Positions 1 through 8,191 of a stretch of 64,000 bases of DNA are shown in pieces. Every line of letters starts with the position of its first letter. Within the stretch, counting starts at the first letter, position 1. The position numbers were made by a program, and so were the translations under genes. The notes below the pieces were generated by a model, which was given only the letters and a program-made list of their open reading frames with translations, was not told the DNA's origin and made no database searches. This DNA comes from an uncultured Eggerthellaceae bacterium (GTDB taxonomy: Bacteria; Actinomycetota; Coriobacteriia; Coriobacteriales; Eggerthellaceae): the NCBI GenBank assembly GCA_910589125.1, contig CAJURX010000010.1, positions 1-64,000 on the forward strand, read 5' to 3'.

Positions 1-99
1 TCGGCGGATTCCCGTGAGCACCTTGATGTTCGACGTGCCGACGCTCCGGTCGAGCTTTTCATCATAAAGTGGGCGCGGTATGTCCTGCTCCCTGAGCAT
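1..99 (-). CDS. AAA_14-type ATPase (DUF4143 family), N-terminal fragment cut by the window edge
   Basis: Reading leftward from an ATG at 99, 33 codons run off the window. The peptide ends in IKVLTGIRR, the stretch that in AAA_14/DUF4143 ATPases lies directly before the Walker A loop (usually followed by GKS). A purine-rich ribosome site (AAGGGA) sits a few bases upstream of the ATG. Family members are P-loop ATPases of unclear role that are often scattered in prokaryotic genomes as accessory genes. Only the first 33 residues are visible, so domain completeness cannot be judged. The paired palindromes upstream suggest tight or self-regulated expression. Confidence 0.7.
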   Translation of the reverse strand, partial: MLREQDIPRPLYDEKLDRSVGTSNIKVLTGIRR

Positions 100-113
100 G
101 CGGCTTCCCTTCG

Positions 114-178
114 CTACAATTTCCATTCCACTGGAAATTGTAGGACATTTCTCACACGTTTTCCATTCTAATGGAAAA
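114..178 (-). promoter_or_regulatory. Promoter with two copies of a palindromic operator
   Basis: The motif TTTCCATTCYAMTGGAAA occurs at 120-137 and 160-177, centres 40 bp apart (about four helical turns). The first lies in a longer perfect inverted repeat (114-125 with 132-143), the second in 159-167 with 170-178. On the minus strand a -10-like TACAAT (142-137) sits 17 bases from TGGAAA (165-160), so the operators cover the -10 and -35 regions of the ATPase gene starting at 99. The repeats are seen directly; repressor binding is inferred. Confidence 0.6.
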
Positions 179-320
179 TAGAAGTCTTCCCGCTATGGGA
201 TCTGAGCAGAACAGCGAGAACGCTAGCCTTCCCTGACGGCGATACCTCACTCGGCGCACCAAGCCCGAGCAAGGACCTCGTCGCGCTCGTCCCACCAGGT
301 TCGTGCAACGGAGACGAAGA

Positions 321-542
321 ACGGGACAACGGGGAACGGGACAACGGGGACGTAGCTTATTGTCCCGATCTTGCCTTTGCCACAACGCTCTTCGAGATCC
401 CCGTCAGACGCTCGATCTGCCTCACGGATAATCTCGCACGCTTGAGCCTGCAGAGCAGCTGGTCCCTCCCCGCTTTGGGAAGCGATGCGACCTCCTCGAC
501 ACGGACCGGGTCCATGCTACGTCCCCGTTGTCCCCGTTGTCC
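321..542. mobile_element. Small REP/RAYT-derived element bounded by inverted repeats
   Basis: A 19-bp sequence ending in ACGGGGACGTAGC (338-356) is repeated in perfect inverted orientation at 516-534. Both arms sit in short runs of a GGGACAACGG-like unit. They enclose the 3' end of a transposase-like reading frame (357-515, minus). The structure resembles a REP sequence pair left by a REP-associated tyrosine transposase, with most of the transposase gene missing. Nothing recognisable was found between it and the operators on the left (180-320). Confidence 0.55.
357..515 (-). pseudogene. Remnant of a REP-associated (IS200-like) transposase, C-terminal HTH only
   Basis: A 52-codon frame from ATG 515 to TAA 357 encodes a small helix-turn-helix with SVRQIERLTGISKSVVAKA. 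This matches the C-terminal module of RAYT transposases, where a 'GlSiRQIeRLTGis' helix follows an LPKAeRD-like stretch. The catalytic HUH/tyrosine part is absent. The ATG lies at the inner edge of the right repeat arm, so the frame fits exactly inside the repeats. Assignment rests on motif recognition alone, and a functional small DNA-binding protein cannot be excluded. Confidence 0.5.
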
Positions 543-615
543 GCTTGGCGATCCTCAGCTTCGGGCTTCGTGCATAATGGACAGCACGCGAATGTCGACG
601 GTCACAGGAGCACCC

Positions 616-1164
616 ATGGGCGGAACGAACCACGGCAACGACGAGCTCAGGATGCGCATCCTCAGAGCCATCACGCGTCCCATCACCACGATGACGGTCG
701 AGCAGATCTGCACAGGTGCCAAGATCTCACGACAGACGTTCTACACGCACTTCAAGTCGAAGTTCGACATCGTCTACTGGTATCTCTCCCTCGCTGAGGA
801 GGCATACCTCTACGAGATCGGACGCACGCTGTCCCTCGAGGAGGGGCTTGATGGCTTCTTCGGATTCCTGTATCGCGAGCGCGGCCCGCTGGTCAACGCC
901 TTCGAGAAGGACCCCAAGAAGCGCGAGCTCAGGCATCGGCTCGAGCGACCCTGCAACGAGTTCATGTGGACCATCCAGTCAAAGGGGATCGACGTCGGGG
1001 ATGACCTGCGCTTCTGCATCGTCTACACCGTGGAGTCCGCGAACTGCCTCATCGCCAGCTGGTGCCTGAACGGCATGGACGAGCCACCTGACGTGATATC
1101 GAGGCGCCTGGCCATGTGCGTGCCCGCTTCCCTGGTCGAGTTGACGCGCTTGGCGCAACGGTAG
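616..1164 (+). CDS. TetR-family transcriptional regulator
   Basis: A 182-residue protein with a TetR helix-turn-helix at about residues 11-57 (TVEQICTGAKISRQTFYTHF) and an all-helical C-terminal region for an unknown ligand. The reading frame is open further upstream (to 442), but that part encodes low-complexity sequence across the REP element. ATG 616 has a GGAG site five bases upstream and is the better start. It lies 161 bases ahead of, and on the same strand as, the molybdo-oxidoreductase operon, so it probably controls that operon in response to its substrate. Confidence 0.85.
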   Translation: MGGTNHGNDELRMRILRAITRPITTMTVEQICTGAKISRQTFYTHFKSKFDIVYWYLSLAEEAYLYEIGRTLSLEEGLDGFFGFLYRERGPLVNAFEKDPKKRELRHRLERPCNEFMWTIQSKGIDVGDDLRFCIVYTVESANCLIASWCLNGMDEPPDVISRRLAMCVPASLVELTRLAQR

Positions 1165-1250
1165 GTCGGACCGCTTTGCCGCGCTTGACAAAAGCGCCCG
1201 ATCGTAAGTTTCCCGCGCTGATGATGCCTGCTAGGATGGGGCCACCATCA

Positions 1251-1286
1251 GCCTCAAGATCCTAGGGGCGCGTGTCATCTTGAGGC
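1251..1286. promoter_or_regulatory. Inverted repeat upstream of the molybdo-oxidoreductase operon
   Basis: GCCTCAAGAT (1251-1260) is matched by ATCTTGAGGC (1277-1286), a perfect 10-bp inverted repeat with a 16-base spacer, 39 bases before the catalytic-subunit start. A TTGACA box lies at 1185-1190 and a weak -10-like TAGGAT at 1232-1237, but they are not well spaced with each other. The repeat may be the operator of the TetR protein encoded just upstream or a leader hairpin. It is too widely spaced for a typical single TetR site. Confidence 0.4.
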
Positions 1287-1325
1287 CTCTTCGGCACTCT
1301 GACACGCCGAGCGAAAGGTGCTCTC

Positions 1326-3479
1326 ATGACGAAGGCAAGCATCCTCGAAACCCGATCACCTGAACGGAAGCGGACCGTCCCGTCGGTCTGCGGAGGCTGC
1401 CACAACAGCTGCCGCATCAACGTGGAGGTGGACGGCGAGCAGATCGTCCGCGTCACCGGCGTTCCCGGCGATCCCCGAACCGATGGTGCCATCTGCTCGA
1501 AGGGCCAAGCAGGGCCACAGATCGCGCACGACCCCAGGCGTCTCCTCTATCCCGTGCGCCGCGCAGGAGAGCGCGGAGCGGGAACGTGGGAGCGCATCTC
1601 ATGGGATGAAGCGCTGCGCGAGCTCGCATCGAGGATCGAGGACGCGAAGGAGCAGTACGGACGGACGTCCGTGGCATTCATCCGCGGACAGGCACCTGGA
1701 TGGGGCTTCACCTATGACATGACGCAACGGCTCGCCCACTGCGTGGGCACCGAAGTCGGCATGGGCGCATCTGAGTGCTTCGTGCCGCGCGCCGTGGCCG
1801 AGGCCATCACCTACGGAGGCATGCCCTCGCACTGCGACTACGCCAATGCTGACCTGCTGATCTTCTGGGGCAAGCAACCTGCCTTCTCGTGCGCACCCTC
1901 GCTCCGCAAGATCTACGATGCGCACGACCGTGGCGCCAAGCTGGTGTGCATCGACCCGCTCCGCTTCCACCTGGGAGCCACAGCAGACGTCGTGCTGCAA
2001 CCCGAGCCCGGGACCGACCTGGCCATGATGCTGGCCATGATCCACGTGATCATCGAGGAAGGTCTCTGGGACCGCGAGTTCGTCGACACGTACACCAATG
2101 ATCCGGGGCTCAAGCGCCTCGCCGCCCACGTGCGTGGCGCGAACGCCAACGAGGTGGCCTACACACCCGAATGGGCGCAGGAGATCACCGGCGTTCCCGC
2201 TGCCGACATCAAGGCGCTCGCCATCGAATACGCCACGACCCCCAAGGCCGGACTCGTGCCCGGGCATGGACTGGAAGGTCGCACGAACGTCACGCACACG
2301 ACGCGCGCGGTCGCCATACTGCGCGCCATCACTGGCCATCTGGACCGCAAGGGCTGCGACGTATTCACGCCGAAGAGCCCTGACCGCAACCCGCGCTTCA
2401 CGCTGATCGACCATGTGCTGCCCGACTTCGAGCCGCAGGGGCCCGTGAAGATGTTCTCGGTCCCGCCATACAACCCCGAGGATTCCTCGTGGCCGCTGCT
2501 GTTCTCGGGCCAGGGACTGCTGCCGACACCCGACGTGCTGCGCTGCATGCACGAGGGGAAGACGAAGGTGGCCATCCTGCAGGGAGCGAACATCATGGTC
2601 ACGCAGCCGCAACCCGACGTCACGCGCGCCGCGCTCGAGAACGTCGACTACCTATGCGTGATCGACCCCTATCTGTGCGAGACGGCTGAGCTGGCAGATC
2701 TGGTGCTGCCCGCCGCCACTTATCTTGAGCGCACCGAGCCCGAATGGTTCAAGTCCGACGTATGGCTGCCCATCCTCACGCTGCGCCAGAAGGCCGTGAC
2801 CATCGGCGAGGCATTGCCCGACACGCAGATCATGATCAAGCTAGGACGCGCGCTCGGATACACCGACGAGTTCCCCACCGAGGACATCGCCTACTACATC
2901 GATGAGGACCTAAAGCCCTCCGGCATCACGCTCGAGCAGCTCCAAGCATCTCCCGACGGCATCCCCTTCGGGAACATCACCTATGAGAAGTTCAAGGAGG
3001 ACGGCTTCCGCGCTCCAGGCGGCAAGGTGAACATCTATTCCGAAGTGCTCGACGCCAATGGCTTCCCACCGCTGCCCATATGGATCGAACCAGCAGAATC
3101 CCCACGCGCCGAACCCGAACGTGCCAAGGAATACCCCTTCGTGGTGTTCACCGGGCGCTCCGGCCCTATGTTCGTCCACGAGCAGCGCCGCACGATCCCC
3201 TGGCTGCGCGAGATGCAGCCCGAACCCTATCTCTGGATCAACACGGAGGTGGCCGCTGAGCTCGGCATCAGCGAAGGCGACCTCGTGAAGGTGTCATCAC
3301 CGCGCGGATCGATCCAGATCAAGGCCATCCCGACCGTCATCATCAGGAAGGATTGCTTGTACGTGCCCGGCGGATGGGCAGGCGCGAACTACAACGAGCT
3401 CGGCATCGACGAAGCCCTCGATCCCATCTCCAGCCAAGCCAACTATACGATGTGCCTCGGCCGCATCGAGAAGCGTTAG
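1326..3479 (+). CDS. Molybdopterin (bis-MGD) oxidoreductase, catalytic subunit
   Basis: A 717-residue member of the DMSO reductase superfamily. The N-terminal [4Fe-4S] motif is C22-x2-C25-x3-C29-x27-C57 followed by SKG. Cys151, in ASECFVPR, is at the place of the usual Mo-ligand cysteine. The last ~120 residues form the molydopterin dinucleotide-binding domain. There is no twin-arginine signal or other leader, so the enzyme probably works in the cytoplasm or on its inner membrane face. The length is like acetylene hydratase, PhsA or PsrA and shorter than the ~1000-residue catechol dehydroxylases. The ribosome site is GAAAGG, 7 bases before ATG. Two electron-transfer genes follow. The substrate is unknown. 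Confidence 0.9.
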   Translation: MTKASILETRSPERKRTVPSVCGGCHNSCRINVEVDGEQIVRVTGVPGDPRTDGAICSKGQAGPQIAHDPRRLLYPVRRAGERGAGTWERISWDEALRELASRIEDAKEQYGRTSVAFIRGQAPGWGFTYDMTQRLAHCVGTEVGMGASECFVPRAVAEAITYGGMPSHCDYANADLLIFWGKQPAFSCAPSLRKIYDAHDRGAKLVCIDPLRFHLGATADVVLQPEPGTDLAMMLAMIHVIIEEGLWDREFVDTYTNDPGLKRLAAHVRGANANEVAYTPEWAQEITGVPAADIKALAIEYATTPKAGLVPGHGLEGRTNVTHTTRAVAILRAITGHLDRKGCDVFTPKSPDRNPRFTLIDHVLPDFEPQGPVKMFSVPPYNPEDSSWPLLFSGQGLLPTPDVLRCMHEGKTKVAILQGANIMVTQPQPDVTRAALENVDYLCVIDPYLCETAELADLVLPAATYLERTEPEWFKSDVWLPILTLRQKAVTIGEALPDTQIMIKLGRALGYTDEFPTEDIAYYIDEDLKPSGITLEQLQASPDGIPFGNITYEKFKEDGFRAPGGKVNIYSEVLDANGFPPLPIWIEPAESPRAEPERAKEYPFVVFTGRSGPMFVHEQRRTIPWLREMQPEPYLWINTEVAAELGISEGDLVKVSSPRGSIQIKAIPTVIIRKDCLYVPGGWAGANYNELGIDEALDPISSQANYTMCLGRIEKR

Positions 3480-3491
3480 GACGTGATCGAC

Positions 3492-4028
3492 ATGCAGCAT
3501 GCCTTCCATTTCAATGTAGACCGATGCGCCGAATGCTTCGCTTGCGAAGTGGCCTGCAAGGCAGAGCACCATCTGCGACCCCACGCCCAGGAAGAGCCCG
3601 GCACCTCCGGCCCCCGCTATCGTCAAGTGGTGGCCCTTGAGAAGCCTGCGAACGATGACGGCAGCGGGGCCATCCAGTACGTATCCATGGCATGCATGCA
3701 CTGCGGCGATGCGGCGTGCATGTCAGTATGTCCTGCGAAGGCCATCCACCGCGACCACGAGTTCGGGGCCGTGCTGGTGGACCGCAGCAAATGCATCGGA
3801 TGCCGCTACTGCTCATGGGCATGCGAGTTCGGTGCACCGCAATTCGATCGTGACGGACTGATGCAGAAGTGCGACATGTGCATCGATCGGCTGCGCGCAG
3901 GCAAGAAGCCCGCGTGCGTGGAGACCTGCTGCGGAGGAGCCATCACGCTCGCGCCCATCGATGCGATCGAGAGCGCCGTGCGCGAGTCAGCCGCGCGTCG
4001 TCTGGGCGCTGCGCGCAGGCTCCTCTAG
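3492..4028 (+). CDS. Four-cluster ferredoxin-type electron transfer subunit (DmsB/PhsB-like)
   Basis: A 178-residue protein with four cysteine groups for [4Fe-4S] clusters: CAECFACEVACK near the N-terminus, CMHCGDAACMSVCP, CIGCRYCSWACEFGAP, and CDMC paired with CVETC near the C-terminus. This is the DmsB/NrfC/PhsB pattern that carries electrons between a membrane anchor and a molybdoenzyme. It starts 12 bases after the catalytic subunit. ATG 3492 has AGGA about ten bases upstream; GTG 3483 in the same frame is possible but too close to that site. Confidence 0.9.
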   Translation: MQHAFHFNVDRCAECFACEVACKAEHHLRPHAQEEPGTSGPRYRQVVALEKPANDDGSGAIQYVSMACMHCGDAACMSVCPAKAIHRDHEFGAVLVDRSKCIGCRYCSWACEFGAPQFDRDGLMQKCDMCIDRLRAGKKPACVETCCGGAITLAPIDAIESAVRESAARRLGAARRLL

Positions 4029-4086
4029 TCCGCACCGTGACCGCACGCACAACGCAAGCGCGCCCGAGCGACCTGGATGCCGAACC

Positions 4087-5076
4087 ATGTCCATCCCACT
4101 GAATGAGCAGAAGCGAAGCGAGGCGCTGCTGATCGCCTTCACATCGTGCACACCAGCAGCCGTCGGCATCGCTGCGCTGGCTACGCTGCTGGGCTTCTGG
4201 ACATCCGACGCTGCCACGTGCCTTTTGGTCGCAGCGTCGCTCGCGCTTGCCACCATCGGCATGCTGGCCTCGGTATCCCACCTCGCCAAACCGCTGCGCG
4301 CCCCCTTCTCGCTGCGCCACCTCTCATCCTCGTGGCTGTCGCGCGAGATCGCGGTCGTTGCCGCCTTTTGGGCATTCGATGCGATCTGGCTGCTCGGATG
4401 CCTGCTCTCAGAAGCCCCCGTCATCGTGATCGGCGAGGCGCTGGCAACGATCTCAGGCATTGCGTTGCTGTTCGTGATAGCACGCGCATATCACGTATCC
4501 ACGCGCCCGGCCTGGTCAGGCATCGAAGGCCTCCTGGAGCTGGTCGCGGCGGCCCTGGGTACCGGGTCGGCCATAGTGCTGCTCTGCCTCTTCTGCAGCT
4601 TGGCGCTCGGGGATGCAGGGGGCGCATCGTCTGCGGGGGGCATCGAAGCACCGACCTTGTTCGCTGCAAGGCTCGCCGCACTGTGCATTGCCCAAGTCGC
4701 CGCATTCGCGCTTGACGTGACGTCGCACCGGCTCAGGCGCGCACGGCTCATCGGCATGGCGAAGGAGAGCGACGAGCGCATACCCCTTACGCTGGCGAAC
4801 TATGAGGAGCTGCAGCCGATGCTGCAGCGGGCATGGACCCTTGAGGGTGCGGCCGCCACCATGACATGCATCTTCTGCGCCGTAGCCGCCATCCATGCGA
4901 TCGGCTCACCCGAAGCGGCGATCGCGAGCACCCTGCTCACCCCGGATGGAGCCATCGTTGCTGCGATCGCCTGCCTCGTGCTCGCAGCACTGCAATTCGC
5001 TGCGCACGCCCTGCAGCGTTGGCTGTTCTACGAGATCCCCGTGCCGGTGCGCTTCGTCGCCGCCTTGAGAAGATGA
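4087..5076 (+). CDS. DmsC-like membrane anchor of the molybdo-oxidoreductase
   Basis: A 329-residue membrane protein with about eight hydrophobic segments. The first two are followed by ASVSHLAKPLRAPFSLRHL and SSSWLSREI, a signature of DmsC-type quinol-oxidising anchors. It is the third gene of the operon, 58 bases after the ferredoxin subunit, and should link the quinone pool to the Fe-S subunit. The open frame extends to 3961, but the upstream part lacks membrane character and overlaps the preceding gene, so ATG 4087 was chosen; its ribosome site is weak. Confidence 0.85.
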   Translation: MSIPLNEQKRSEALLIAFTSCTPAAVGIAALATLLGFWTSDAATCLLVAASLALATIGMLASVSHLAKPLRAPFSLRHLSSSWLSREIAVVAAFWAFDAIWLLGCLLSEAPVIVIGEALATISGIALLFVIARAYHVSTRPAWSGIEGLLELVAAALGTGSAIVLLCLFCSLALGDAGGASSAGGIEAPTLFAARLAALCIAQVAAFALDVTSHRLRRARLIGMAKESDERIPLTLANYEELQPMLQRAWTLEGAAATMTCIFCAVAAIHAIGSPEAAIASTLLTPDGAIVAAIACLVLAALQFAAHALQRWLFYEIPVPVRFVAALRR

Positions 5077-5148
5077 CCCAGCACCGCTAGCGCTCTTCCC
5101 TTGAGCCTCCCTTGATCCGCACTGCTCCTTCATCTGATGCGACCCCGG

Positions 5149-5154
5149 TATAAT
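5149..5154 (+). promoter_or_regulatory. -10 box (TATAAT) of a probable leaderless promoter for the TIR gene
   Basis: A perfect TATAAT ends seven bases before the ATG at 5162, which puts the expected transcription start at or within a base of the A of ATG. No ribosome-binding site lies between. No good -35 box was found. Confidence 0.65.
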
Positions 5155-5161
5155 CGCGTGC

Positions 5162-7309
5162 ATGCAACATGACGCGCAGCATACCGACCCCTTAGGCCAA
5201 GAGTACGCAGCCTTCATCAGCTATCGGCATCTTCCGCTTGACGCGAAGGTCGCCAAGAAGGTCCAACGCGCTATCGAGGGGTTCACGCTGCCGCGCGGGG
5301 TGCGAGCCACGCAGTCAGAGCGGTCAGGGCAGCCGGGGCATCCCAGGGGAGGGGCGATGCGCCTCGGCAGATGCTTTCGCGATGAGGACGAGCTGGCCGC
5401 ATCGCACTCCCTTCCCGAGCGCATCGAAGAAGCGCTGGCACGATCCCGGACGCTCATCGTGATCTGCACGCCGGCTGCGAACGAGAGCGCATGGGTGCAG
5501 CGAGAGATCGAAGGGTTCATCCGCCTCCATGGCCGCGAGCGCGTGATCTGCGTGCTGGCGGATGGCAGCTCCTCAGAGAGCATCCCCGCCATCTTGCGAT
5601 CGCCGGATGCAGGCAAAGCCCCTGACAGCATCCCCCAACCGAGCGATAACCCCCTTGCCGCCGACCTGCGCCCGCAAGCGAAGCGCAAGCGCGCATCCGA
5701 GATGCTGCGCATCATCGCCGCTGTGGCTGATCGCGGCTATGACGACCTGCAGCAACGCCAGCGCAAGCGACAGCATAGGCGCGTTGCCGCTGCCAGCGCT
5801 GTGAGCGCTGCCCTCATCTGCATCATCGCCACGCTCGGCATCTGGGCATCGAATGCCTCCCAAGAACGGCTCATCGCCGAGTCGAAGAGCTTGGCCGCAG
5901 AGGCGCTTGAGCTCTACGACCAAGGTGAGCACCTCCAGGCCATCGAGACCGCGCTGCGCGGGCTCCCCTCATCTGGATCAGACAGCAGCCGCCCTCTCGT
6001 CCCTGAGGCGCAGGATGCGCTCGATACCGTACTTGGCCTCAACCCCGACCCCACGCGTCCTTGGGTTCCCCTCTTCAGCTTCGATGCCGCGAGCACCGTG
6101 ATCGACATGGCTCACGAGACGGAGGGCGACTGGGTGGCCATCCTGGATGATGCCGGCGCGATCACCACGTACAGCGCGCTCACCGGACAGGCTCTGGCGC
6201 ATATCGCACCCGAGGTGTTCCATCTTAGCGATGGCGTCAGACCTGAGAGCGACTGGTTCATCGAAGCGCTTTCGTCGTCATGTCTCTTGGCGGGCAACCG
6301 CACCACCTCGGGCACCATCGCCTGCTATGATCCGACAACGGGCAGCGCTCTTTGGGGATACGCCCGCGCCTATCCCTTGGCAGCATCTCCCATCCCAGGA
6401 GCAGACCGATTCGATCTGCTCACCTTCACCGATACGACCCTCGCGGCCACGCTCCTCGAATGCGGAACGGGCGCATCCATCAGCACCGCCATGCTCCAGT
6501 TCGAGGAGGCTCCTCGATACATGGGTGCCCATGCCCTCTGCAGCTCGAACGATGGCACCCGCGCCTATGCCGCATCTGATGGGTCGATCATCGCCTTCGA
6601 CCTCACGGATGGCACAGCTACCCAGACCACGGTCGAGCCTGCACCCATCACATCCATCCAGGCAGACGGCAACGCCGTCATCCTGACTGCTGCGAACCCC
6701 GCGAGCGAAGCCGGTGATGCGAATGACCTGGCATTCTCCGTCTCAGCGTACGACATGAGCGGAGATGCGCCCACGCATCTCTGGACGCTCGACGATGCCT
6801 ACAGCGCCACCATCAGCACCAAGACGGGAACACCCGAGGCGCACATCAGCTATCCCGAGGTGCGCTGCATCCTCTCAGGGGCACCCAATGCTGCCATCGT
6901 GACAGCAGGGAAGGAGCTCCTGGTCGTGGATGCAACGAGCGGTCAGGTGCGCTTCTCTCACGGATTCCCCTCCTCGATCGTCAGCGCGGACGCCTGCTTC
7001 GTCGAAGGCGAGCGATTCGCCGTCTCCGTCGCGCTCGCTGACGGAACGCTCGATATCGTGAGCCCCACAGCTCCTATCAGCGCGAACAACGACATGAGCA
7101 CGACCCATCTCCCCGCGAGCGTGGACAGCGCCATGATGAGCGCGTCTCCCGACGGCAACCCTCTTGCGCTCATCCGCATGACCGACAAGCCCGACCGCGT
7201 CTTCTGCTATGCCTTCCACCCTTGCTATGACGAGAGCGACATCCAAGACTATTCCCTTGACGAGCTCTTGGGCATCGCACGCGAGGCTTTGGGTGCTGAC
7301 GCTGATTGA
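5162..7309 (+). CDS. TIR-domain membrane protein with extracellular propeller-like region
   Basis: A 715-residue protein. Residues 14-145 form a TIR domain: FISYRH near 18, CFRDEDEL at 71, and W111-V-Q-R-E115, which aligns with the WVHKE segment of SARM1 that holds the catalytic NADase glutamate. A basic stretch (RQRKRQHRR) precedes one transmembrane helix (about 208-229). The remaining ~480 residues are rich in short beta repeats of WD40/PQQ-propeller type and should lie outside the cell. The layout suggests a receptor: outside ligand or damage sensed, TIR active inside. It ends exactly where the opposing gene cluster ends (7309/7310). Confidence 0.85.
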   Translation: MQHDAQHTDPLGQEYAAFISYRHLPLDAKVAKKVQRAIEGFTLPRGVRATQSERSGQPGHPRGGAMRLGRCFRDEDELAASHSLPERIEEALARSRTLIVICTPAANESAWVQREIEGFIRLHGRERVICVLADGSSSESIPAILRSPDAGKAPDSIPQPSDNPLAADLRPQAKRKRASEMLRIIAAVADRGYDDLQQRQRKRQHRRVAAASAVSAALICIIATLGIWASNASQERLIAESKSLAAEALELYDQGEHLQAIETALRGLPSSGSDSSRPLVPEAQDALDTVLGLNPDPTRPWVPLFSFDAASTVIDMAHETEGDWVAILDDAGAITTYSALTGQALAHIAPEVFHLSDGVRPESDWFIEALSSSCLLAGNRTTSGTIACYDPTTGSALWGYARAYPLAASPIPGADRFDLLTFTDTTLAATLLECGTGASISTAMLQFEEAPRYMGAHALCSSNDGTRAYAASDGSIIAFDLTDGTATQTTVEPAPITSIQADGNAVILTAANPASEAGDANDLAFSVSAYDMSGDAPTHLWTLDDAYSATISTKTGTPEAHISYPEVRCILSGAPNAAIVTAGKELLVVDATSGQVRFSHGFPSSIVSADACFVEGERFAVSVALADGTLDIVSPTAPISANNDMSTTHLPASVDSAMMSASPDGNPLALIRMTDKPDRVFCYAFHPCYDESDIQDYSLDELLGIAREALGADAD

Positions 7310-8173
7310 TCAGCAGAAATCCTCATGCGTGATAGGCAGCGGATCGATATTGCCATCCTCCGTGCCGATCTGATACGCATAGGAATTGAACGAGTGCGTG
7401 AAATCGAGCGCCACATCGCTCTTGGCATAGATGCCCTGCTCGCCGAACACTGCATCCACACCTTGCCACTCGGTCCCTAGCCCATACGAGAGCACGCAGC
7501 GAACCGAAGGGATGCAGACCTTGACCGTAGTGCCTGATCGAACGTAGAAGGAGAGCAGTTCGGCATTCGATCCCTCATGGCGCAGCTTCACGAAGGCATC
7601 CTTGTCTCCAGGCGCGGTCACCGTCAATCGCGGAACGATGCCCGTTCCTCGGCTCTCGAAGATGAAGCCGGTCACTGGCCGCATCCCGCCGGCCTGCACC
7701 TGCACCGGATCTCCGCTTGCGCTCTTCCCAGATGCAGCGCTCTCCATGTCAGCCGTCTCGGCATCCTCGATGCCTGCATAGGTATTCACGCCATCGACGG
7801 ATGAATTGATGGTCACCTCGTCGTGCTCCTGTACCTTGAGCGCAGATCCATCCGCAACCACCTCAGGATCATCATGCGCAGATGAGGGTTGACCCGCATC
7901 ATATCCTTCAAGCGCAACGGCTTCAGAAGCCTCATCCACATCCCCATCCGCAACGCCTTGCTGAGCGACCGTCGTCACCGCATCCGCATCCTCCATGCGC
8001 TTGGCAGTGCTCTGCAGAAGACCATCCTCTCTGAAGGGCGCCATCCAAACGAACGCGAGCAACAATGCCAAGACAGCCACCGGAACCATGCGCGACATCA
8101 CACCGGTGCCCCTCCTTGCGATCATCCCACGCCTGCTTCGATAACCACCCGGACCCATCCTGAAGAAGCCCAC
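7310..8173 (-). CDS. Membrane-anchored exported protein, unknown function
   Basis: A 287-residue protein with one hydrophobic helix near residues 29-45 after a basic N-terminus, an acidic Ala/Asp/Glu-rich linker (about 50-150), and a compact C-terminal domain that contains a few cysteines and many aromatic residues. It is not recognised as a known family. It is the last gene of the minus-strand cluster and abuts the TIR gene tail to tail with no gap. The start is uncertain: GTG 8173 sits right on a purine run; ATG 8158 or 8125 are alternatives. Confidence 0.6.
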   Translation of the reverse strand: MGFFRMGPGGYRSRRGMIARRGTGVMSRMVPVAVLALLLAFVWMAPFREDGLLQSTAKRMEDADAVTTVAQQGVADGDVDEASEAVALEGYDAGQPSSAHDDPEVVADGSALKVQEHDEVTINSSVDGVNTYAGIEDAETADMESAASGKSASGDPVQVQAGGMRPVTGFIFESRGTGIVPRLTVTAPGDKDAFVKLRHEGSNAELLSFYVRSGTTVKVCIPSVRCVLSYGLGTEWQGVDAVFGEQGIYAKSDVALDFTHSFNSYAYQIGTEDGNIDPLPITHEDFC

Positions 8174-8191
8174 CTTCCTCGCCCCTTTCCC

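Noticed and set aside
152..385. 77-codon minus-strand frame in the left intergenic region
   Set aside because: Low-complexity Arg/Cys-rich translation across the REP repeats; no ribosome site or homology seen.
1326..3479. Catechol dehydroxylase (Dadh/Hcdh type), known from gut Eggerthellaceae
   Set aside because: The subunit is ~717 residues rather than ~1000 and pairs with a DmsC-like anchor; the motif set alone does not support that substrate class.
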